Shown here piece by piece: positions 57,061 to 64,000 of a DNA stretch of 64,000 nt. This DNA comes from Brachypodium distachyon (lineage: Eukaryota; Streptophyta; Magnoliopsida; Poales; Poaceae): the NCBI RefSeq assembly GCF_000005505.3, contig NC_016134.3, forward strand, positions 34,720,150 to 34,784,149, read 5' to 3'. The notes beneath the pieces are model-generated. The model was not told the origin of the DNA and did no database searches. It was given only the letters and a program-made list of their open reading frames with translations. The position numbers and the translations under genes are program-made. Position 1 is the first letter of the stretch, and every line of letters begins with the position of its first letter.

Positions 57061-58612
57061 ACTTGCCCTAAACCTCAGGGACTAGCAGTATGAATACTAG
57101 AATTAGAGTAAAAAACTTCAAAGGAATTATTCGTACCTCAGCAGCGCGGCTGGACTCAAACAAGGCGACCCTTGCCTGGAACATCCGGGCCGACACGGAC
57201 TCCAGAGTCGCCCCCACAGGTGCCAGCCCTACCAGAGGGCTCTGTCGCGCCGTCTGCATGGTGCCGGAGTTCACCTCATAGCTATCGGCGTTGTTCCAGT
57301 TCATCACGAACTGGCCAAGCGACCCCCGCTATGCCCGCTTGACGTCCTGAGGGGAACTCCCTGGTTACCCCGAACGGACTGCGAGTTGGAGGAACTCGAA
57401 GGAGCTTGACCCGCTGGGATGGCGGAGCTCCTAGTCCTCTTAGCTTGCGCAGCCGCTAGTTGGGTAGCTTGCAACTGTGGCGGCGGCGATGGCGGTGTGG
57501 ACGTCGTCTGCGGTCCTTGGGGTCCTTGGGCCTGTGTCGCCGGCTGTTGAGGAGCCTCCGTGGCTTGCGGCTGCGTTTGCGTCTCAGCCGCTACCGATGA
57601 AAGAGCCGCCCCGGCTGCCGAAGTCCCGGTCGCAGACGTCCCGGCTTGGGTGACGCGCGAAGCGTCGATGCTCGGGCCGACATCCCCGACGGGGGATGTC
57701 GGATCGGCGGCGGTCTCGGTCTCTCCCGTGGCCTGAGTTGCAGGCTCAGCAAGCGGAGATGGGGCCGCCGGGATCTCAGACGCGATGCATGTCTGAGATT
57801 GTGTGGCCGTCAGAGCTGCCCTGCAGAAATGAAAGTTAGTTATTTTCATGACAGTAAAGAAGAAAACCTACATCAAGGATTGAAGTCTTGTGAGCCTTAC
57901 CCAACCGTCATGGGCTTCGGTTTGGGTCCACGATAGGCGGTTTTCTTCCGCTTCACAGTTCTCGAAAGATCTTTCTCGGCTCCACGCTTTTCACGGACCG
58001 GCGCTGTAGCTGCGACTGGATCCGACGCCTCGGCAGCAGCAGCAAGATCGGCCGAGTCGACTGTTCCCGGAGAAATGCAGGTGTGAGCAATCTAATACTA
58101 AGTGTTATACTGACTAAGAGGAGATGTCGGGGATTGTTACCTTCAGTGCGATGGGGGCCGGCATGGGCGATCGGCATGTGATCCTCTGAGTCTGGATCCT
58201 CATGGTCGATGGTTATGCGTTGGCTTCCAAAGCACTTGTCCGGGGATTTCCCATCTTCATTACGTTGAAGGGTGAACCTCTGCACAAAGGAATCAAGTTG
58301 CACCGAGATAACTCTTTGCCAGATAAAAGCCAGCATAATCATATGTCGGATAAGAATAGAAGACATATATAAACAAAAATTTACCGGGGGCAGACGATGC
58401 TTCCGGCTGTACGCCGACATACCCCAGTCCCAGAGCTCCGCCACACTGGTCGTCGCGATTGCCTTAACCCGACGCCGGACTTCAGCCTTGTCAAGCCGGA
58501 CGGTTGACACCCGGTTTGGGTCGAACTGCCCGCCGTAAAAACACATCTTGTGTGTCTAGCTTTGCAGCGGGCACAATCGCCGATACACGAAGGTTGCCAG
58601 CAAATCATCAGC

Positions 58613-61600
58613 TGTCATCAGAAGCGACCGCCCCCGTAAAAGGGTTCGATCTCTGTGCTTTAGTGCTAGTCCCTGGATCGACTCACTAGCACACACAGTT
58701 TCAAGATGTAATATCATAGAACAAAGGTCTCAATATTACAACGTATCATCCAGAATATAAAAGGGTACTTACAACTCGCATAACCTCACGGGTTAGCTGG
58801 AAATAAAACAATTGTTTAGCAGCGGAAAACGGAAGATACAAGGGCACATCAACACCACGGTGAGAGCGTGTTGGAATGTAGGCCCGTAACCCAAACAAGT
58901 AGAACGTACATCTTACTCGTCGTCGGAGCTTCCTGCATCATTAAACGATGCAGCCGCTAGGGTCAATACATTGAATGTATTGGCAAGATTCACTAGGAGT
59001 TATATCAAAACCTACCAAGTATATGCAGTATTTGGCAAGGTGGAGTTCAGGCTGTTTGCGTGGAAGCAGAACATAAATTACCCTACTACAAAGGAATGTT
59101 ATAATAATGTTAACTAATGGACACGGGGTAGACACACCCATGCTCCTATTAACCTAGAGTACATTGAAGTGGATTCTTCAAGTGCTCCTACCCTGTTCAA
59201 ACCATTCATTTTATTTAAGAAATTGGAATGAGTGAGACTTTCCTTACAGCTCCACATCTAGTCGCTCAAATTGTCCGTTGCCGGGGACACGGCTAAGTAC
59301 TTAGTTTTGACGCTCTCGAGAGTTTGTACACATTCCCCACAAGAAACCGACGTGTTAATCCCTTGCTGTCCTCTAGATAGAGTAGCGACGGCATCGATTA
59401 CGAGATTTTCAGAGGTAATTCCCTAAACCACGAGAGAATCACGCTCCCCCTACACGGCTACCTCAGTACAATTCCTCGGGTCTAGGTTCATACAACTTAC
59501 TCTTGTCTCGCCAGAGCCCATATAGCATTGTGGTTGTACTAGGAGCTTCTAAATAGGAAACTAGTCCAGTCTCAGTTACCCCAGGTGGCATTCCACATTT
59601 GCAACGTAGGCGCTCCCCGAATCCACGGGAGAGACGTCCATGGACGATCCATTCCTGAATCCACAGGAACTCGACTCAGAGGGACCCATAGAAATGGACC
59701 TGACGCCGCTAATCCTCAAAATCCTCAAAGCAGCCCACCCAGGATGGTTCATTGAATTAGTTGTTTTGCCTTACATCTAACAAAACATTTCATATAGCCA
59801 AAGGCATAACAATATCATAATGTAGTTATTTCCCCCACGATACTACCATAGCTTAGCATTCAAACTACAATCGATGGCAATTTGGTAGCAAGGTAATGGC
59901 GAGGGTAAACTATACTACCTGGGATTTATAGCTAGCATAGAGGTACGAGTAATAGTCCTATCAATGCATCTCTACCAACAACACTAATGCATAAGTATTT
60001 TAAAACAACAATAATAATGGGATATGATCAAAGTGAACTTGCCTTGTCCAAGGTTGTGGTAGTTCTCGCACTCTTCGCAACAACAAGAAATACACTCCAC
60101 ACAATCTAAAATAAAAGAAACACACACAATAAACACAACATTCAATACAAAAACCATGCCATGATGCATATGCCAAGATGATGCACACAAAGGTTACTTC
60201 TAACGTACAAAGTTTCGTTTCTGTTTTGAAAAGGCTCTCAAAAGATTTGGACAGATTATACAACATCAAAGTGGTAATTAATATGCAAGAAACATGAATA
60301 GGGTTTAAAACAAAAGATTTTGCGGCTTTTGTAACATAGAGCAATAGTTAACTTGTATGCCATGATTAAACACAAAATAATTTCTTTTCTGGTCCTAATG
60401 GATAGAGAACGAGTTTAAATAATTTTATAGCAAGCTAACATGCTCAAAACTATTTTGAAACAATTCATTTGAAATTTAAACCATAAACCACCATTCTGTA
60501 AATAGCTACTGTCTAAGTTATTCAAAACTGAAAATAAACAGTGCCAAAATATTCTACACGTTGCGACGATTCCAGAAAGGTGTGGATCGTAAATTTTGGA
60601 CAAACGGTTTAAAAGATATAAAGGTTTGAAGTTATAGGGTCTTTTCTGCAAAAGTGTATTATCCACTTCGGCCGAATAAAAAAAATAGGATAAAATAAAA
60701 CAAAACTTGCCACGTGGCGAAACCTGACTGGCCCGGTTCTAGGGTTCCGGCCGGCGGGCGAGCTCGCCGGCGGCGGCGCGGGCAGGCGGCGCGGGCGCGG
60801 GCTGCGCGGAGGCGGGCGCGGGCGGGCGGCTGGGGCGGCGCGGGGCAGCGGGTCGCGCGGGCAGCGCGGGCTGCGCGGAGGCGGCGCGACGGGCGGCGCG
60901 CGGGCGGAGCGGGGTGGCGCAGGCGGCTGCGCGGGCACGGACAGCGCGCGGAGGGCGGCGCGGCGCACGGGCGCGGCACGCGGGGCGGCGCGGGGGTGCG
61001 GCCAGGCGGAGCGGGAGGCGGAGGCGGCGCGCGGACGGCGGAGCACGGGCGGCGGGCGGCGGCCGGCGCCGAGGAAGACGACCGGCGCGGGCGGCCGGAG
61101 GCGGCGGCGGCGGCCAAACGCAAAGGCGAGCGCGTCACGGCGTTCGGGACGGGGAGAGGAGAGAGTCTAGGGGAGTGGCGCGGGGAGAACCTCACCGGAA
61201 CGGCGACGAAACGCGAAGAACGGCGGTGGCAGCAACGAACTCCGGCGAGCAATTACTTCCTAACCGGTGCGAAATTGAACGAGCGGTTCGGGGGAATTGG
61301 AGGCGAAAAGCGAGGCCTTCGGGGTGACGCGCAAGGATTTGGAGAAAACGGCCCGAGCGCGGAGAAATCGGAGGTGGAGTCGTGGGCAGTTCGCGGGCGT
61401 GCGTGGCCGGATTTTTCGGACGGAGGTTGAAAATGACGCGTGGGTCCCACCGGTCAGTGAGAGCGGGCGGCTCGGGCTCGGCGGAGCCGGTCCGGTTCGA
61501 TCTGGTCCGGCCGGTTTGACCGGTTTGGTCCGGTTTGACCGGTTCGGTTCGGTTTTTCCTTTTCTTTTATCTATTTTCTGATTTTGAACCTCAAAATTGA

Positions 61601-62023
61601 TTCGGATCTCCAAATCACTCCAAATAAAATGCAACAAAATTTGTAAAATCATATTTTCATATGATCTAACTTTTGGAACAAGAATTTCCTCAAAATAAAA
61701 TACTTAAAAATACATTTGCCTATAAAACGGCTTTTAGGGCCCTTAGGCTATCGAAGCAAATTATTTTTTTCAAAATACTTTGAAAAGCCAACTTATGGGA
61801 TAGCTCTATATATGCATTAAATCCCTTTTTACCACAATACCCTCATGGGTTAAAAATGCAAATACTCGAGAGCAAGATCAAAGCCCAAAATCAAACAAAA
61901 GCATTTTTGCGAAAAGGGTTTTCTGGGCAAACTTTAGGGTTTTGAAAGTGATCAAATGCAAGGGTGACATGATGCTTATGATATGCAATGCATATGAAGA
62001 ATTTTGAAAATTGGGATGTTACA
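58613..62023 (-). repeat. 3' LTR (3.4 kb) of the Tekay-type element
   Basis: The minus strand begins TGTAACATCCC at 62023 and ends CTGATGACA at 58613. Long LTRs starting TGTAACA are typical of plant Tekay/Del chromoviruses. The section from about 60720 to 61160 is extremely GC-rich and simple (GGCGCGGGC-type repeats), which generates long spurious ORFs. The rest is AT-rich with no gene. Confidence 0.75.
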
Positions 62024-62035
62024 GAACTAACCCCC

Positions 62036-64000
62036 TTAAGATGAATCTCGTCCTCGAGATTCCTGTTGGTTAGCAAAAGGGTGTGGGTGGTCTTCTCGAA
62101 GATCATCTTCACGTTCCCACGTAGCTTCTTCTTCGGTGTGGTGATTCCATTGGACCTTGCAGAACTTGATTGTCTTTGAACGGGTATGTCTTTCCGCTGT
62201 TCCCAAGATCCTGGTTGGTTTTTCTTCATACGTGAGGTCGCTTTGAATCTCCACTTCGTCAAGTGAAACTGTATCCCTTAGTGGCGTATCGGCCATTTCC
62301 GGGTGGCACTTCTTTAGCTGTGACACATGGAATACGTCGTGGACACTTGTCAACTTTTTGGGTAACTCCAACTTGTAAGCAACCTCTCCTTGGCGTGCTA
62401 AAACCTTGTAGGGTCCAATATAGCGTGGTGCTAATTTTCCTTTAATCCCAAATCTCTTAACTCCGCGTATCGGGGAAACTCTGAGATACGCTCTGTCACC
62501 AATCTCATTAATGACATCCCTTCGTTTGGAATCTGCATAACTCTTTTGTCTGGATTGAGCTATCTTAAGTCTGTCTCGAATCAGTCTGACCTTCTCTTCA
62601 GCGTCTTTTATCATGTCGGGTCCGAATAGACTGCGGTCCCCTACACCATCCCATAGCAAAGGTGTCCTGCACTTCTTGCCATACAAAGCTTCGAATGGTG
62701 CCATTCCAATACTCGCTTGGAAACTGTTGTTGTAGGAGAACTCTGCATATGGTAGATTCTCATCCCAGCTAGAACCATAGTCCAGAGCGCAAGCTCTTAA
62801 CATATCTTCAAGAATTTGGTTCACTCTTTCTGTTTGTCCATCTGTCTGTGGGTGAAACGCTGTGCTAAACTCTAGTCTCGTGCCTAGAGACTCGTGCAAT
62901 TGCCCCCAAAATCTTGAGGTAAATTGGGTACCTCTGTCTGAAACGATCTCTTTAGGAACTCCATGTAGGCATACAATCCTAGACATGTAACGTTTGGCCA
63001 ACTGTGCACTTGTATAGGTAGTCTTCACTGGTATGAAATGAGCAACTTTGGTCAAACGGTCAACTACTACCCATATTGAATCATAACCCGATCTCGTCCT
63101 TGGTAAGCCGGTGATGAAGTCCATGCCTACCTTATCCCATTTCCAGTCTGGCACTGGCAATGGTCGTAGTAACCCAGCTGGTTTCTGATGTTCAGCCTTG
63201 ACTCTGCTACAAACATCACACAGAGCGATATACTCAGCGATGTCTCGCTTCAATCCCGTCCACCAAAACTTTTCTTTCAAGTCCATGTACATCTTTGTAT
63301 TACCGGGGTGGATTGAGTACGGTGAATCATGAGCTTCCTGTAGTATTAGCTTTCTGATCTCGGGGTCTTGTGGTACACAAATACGCTTCTCAAACCATAC
63401 GGTACACTGATCGTCCTCAACGAATCCTGTTGCTTTCTCAATAGCCATATTATCTTTTATCGTTCTTATTTCCGGGTCTTCTTTCTGGGCTTCTCTAATT
63501 CTGTCCAGCAGAGTGGGTTGTACTTCCATGTTGGCTAAGTAACCTTCTTGAACTAACTCCAATCTGAGGTCCTTGAATTGCTCACACAATTCTGCAGGTA
63601 ACTCTCCAGCGGTAAGTCCATTAACATAGCCCTTGCGGCTCAAAGCGTCAGCTACTACGTTAGCCTTGCCCGGATGGTATTGAAGATTCAGATTATAATC
63701 CTTGATTAACTCTAACCATCTTCTTTGTCTCAAGTTCAATTCTTTCTGCGTGAATATATACTTCAAGCTTTTATGATCGGTGAATAACTCACATTGCTTT
63801 CCCATGAGATAGTGCCTCCAAGTCTTGAGTGCGTGCACTACCGATGCTAGTTCCAGATCATGAGTGGGGTAATTTCCTTCATGATTCTTAAGTTGTCTTG
63901 AGGCGTATGCTACGACTCTTCCTCCTTGCATCAAAACACAGCCCAATCCTAAACGCGAAGCGTCACAGTACACTTGAAAATCTTCCAGTAAGTCGGGTAA
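62036..64000 (-). CDS. Tekay polyprotein C-terminus: RNase H, integrase, chromodomain (partial)
   Basis: The frame is open from the right edge to the stop at 62036, about 655 codons. It starts within RNase H ([24 protein letters not shown]-type [12 protein letters not shown]). The H2C2 integrase zinc region follows ([31 protein letters not shown]). Next comes the catalytic core ([33 protein letters not shown]). The C-terminus carries a GPY-like [14 protein letters not shown] segment and a chromodomain-like [14 protein letters not shown]. The chromodomain guides integration into marked chromatin in this lineage. No stop or frameshift is seen in the visible part, so this is the youngest and best-preserved element in the stack. 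Confidence 0.92.
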   Translation of the reverse strand, partial: LPDLLEDFQVYCDASRLGLGCVLMQGGRVVAYASRQLKNHEGNYPTHDLELASVVHALKTWRHYLMGKQCELFTDHKSLKYIFTQKELNLRQRRWLELIKDYNLNLQYHPGKANVVADALSRKGYVNGLTAGELPAELCEQFKDLRLELVQEGYLANMEVQPTLLDRIREAQKEDPEIRTIKDNMAIEKATGFVEDDQCTVWFEKRICVPQDPEIRKLILQEAHDSPYSIHPGNTKMYMDLKEKFWWTGLKRDIAEYIALCDVCSRVKAEHQKPAGLLRPLPVPDWKWDKVGMDFITGLPRTRSGYDSIWVVVDRLTKVAHFIPVKTTYTSAQLAKRYMSRIVCLHGVPKEIVSDRGTQFTSRFWGQLHESLGTRLEFSTAFHPQTDGQTERVNQILEDMLRACALDYGSSWDENLPYAEFSYNNSFQASIGMAPFEALYGKKCRTPLLWDGVGDRSLFGPDMIKDAEEKVRLIRDRLKIAQSRQKSYADSKRRDVINEIGDRAYLRVSPIRGVKRFGIKGKLAPRYIGPYKVLARQGEVAYKLELPKKLTSVHDVFHVSQLKKCHPEMADTPLRDTVSLDEVEIQSDLTYEEKPTRILGTAERHTRSKTIKFCKVQWNHHTEEEATWEREDDLREDHPHPFANQQESRGRDSS

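Larger units (their letters stand above)
54519..58608 (-). pseudogene. Antisense additional ORF (aORF) of the Tat/Retand-like element
   Basis: The minus-strand pieces run as follows. The 5'-most part (about 58608-58386) contains MCFYGGQFDPNR and RRRVKAIATTSVAELWDWG. An Ala/Pro/Gln-rich piece lies at 57849-57304. A coiled-coil piece is at 56287-55562 (QVAAQAEAHKTEVGQL; FEYDLVDYLVSIASRV). The C-terminal end is at 54767-54519 (LSWYDGINLDVLKSMR ... acidic tail). Such proteins are annotated as 'putative gypsy type transposon' (Transposase_28-like) and their role is unknown. The solo LTR splits the C-terminal part. The 5' end is cut by the Tekay insertion, and an in-frame stop lies near 58557. Intron-like gaps separate the pieces. 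One of them holds the 63-bp minisatellite. Confidence 0.75.
43444..64000 (+). mobile_element. Tat/Retand-like Ty3/gypsy element, host of three insertions
   Basis: From left to right on the plus strand: 5' LTR (43444), gag (44307-46458), broken pol (46791-50901), then the antisense additional ORF (54519-58608). The element's 3' end lies beyond the window because a Tekay element interrupts the aORF at 58613. An antisense aORF downstream of integrase is a known property of the Tat/Retand lineage. Insertions within it are a copia fragment at 51453-54515, a solo LTR at 54774-55631 and the Tekay. Multiple stops and frameshifts show it is inactive. Confidence 0.8.
58613..64000 (-). mobile_element. 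Tekay-type chromovirus (Ty3/gypsy), 3' part
   Basis: The element reads on the minus strand and enters from the right edge. It consists of a pol C-terminus with RNase H, integrase and a chromodomain-like end (62036-64000), a purine tract CTTAAGGGGGTTAG (62040-62027), and a long 3' LTR (62023-58613). It sits inside the antisense aORF of the Tat/Retand-like element. The pentamer tcagc (58608-58612) should be its target duplication, but the other flank is outside the window. Confidence 0.85.

Noticed and set aside
60659..61430. Long GC-rich ORFs (up to 238 codons) on both strands
   Set aside because: They come from simple GGC/GCG sequence in the Tekay LTR and are open by composition only.

Overview
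The window is nuclear DNA from a grass (Poaceae), probably a pooid. Supporting evidence: GC-rich first exons beside AT-rich introns, many TA-flanked Stowaway MITEs with CTCCCTCC termini, and nested Tat/Retand, Tekay and copia-type LTR retrotransposons. The species cannot be named from sequence alone.

The left 34 kb is a gene island. In order it holds: a tRNA-Lys(CTT); a bHLH52/53-type transcription factor (+); a class I HD-Zip factor (-) whose leader carries one strong-context upstream ORF; a non-autonomous Mutator foldback element with a Stowaway nested in it; a single-exon GH81 endo-1,3-beta-glucanase (-); an RBM25-like RRM/PWI gene (-) with two apparent lesions; a complete 14-exon acyl-activating enzyme 18-like gene (+) with a peroxisomal-type C-terminus; an unnamed 78-residue basic protein (+); and a 5-exon chloroplast CPP1-like J-like membrane protein (+). 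The genes look like independent single-gene loci, not a pathway cluster. The RBM25-like and AAE18-like genes are divergent, 1.7 kb apart.

From 35.6 to 40.5 kb lies a non-coding LTR element with a perfect 5-bp target duplication (gctgc). Its interior is a large imperfect palindrome: two head-to-head, partly deleted copies of the same element. A MITE-rich spacer follows (40.5-43.4 kb).

From 43.4 kb to the right edge everything belongs to one nested retrotransposon stack. The host is a plus-strand Tat/Retand-like Ty3/gypsy element with 5' LTR, gag, and protease-RT-RNase H-integrase, all broken by stops. It has an antisense additional ORF (aORF) downstream of pol. Into it went a minus-strand copia fragment (51.45-54.5 kb), an 858-bp solo LTR (54.77-55.63 kb) that splits the aORF, and a minus-strand Tekay-type chromovirus (58.6 kb to beyond the edge) that cuts off the aORF 5' end. 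A six-copy 63-bp minisatellite sits in an apparent aORF intron.

The most notable single-gene observation is the 33-codon uORF, the only upstream ATG unit in the HD-Zip leader, consistent with translational control of the AtHB1 type. All exon boundaries are manual readings of splice signals and phase; no alignment or expression data were available.
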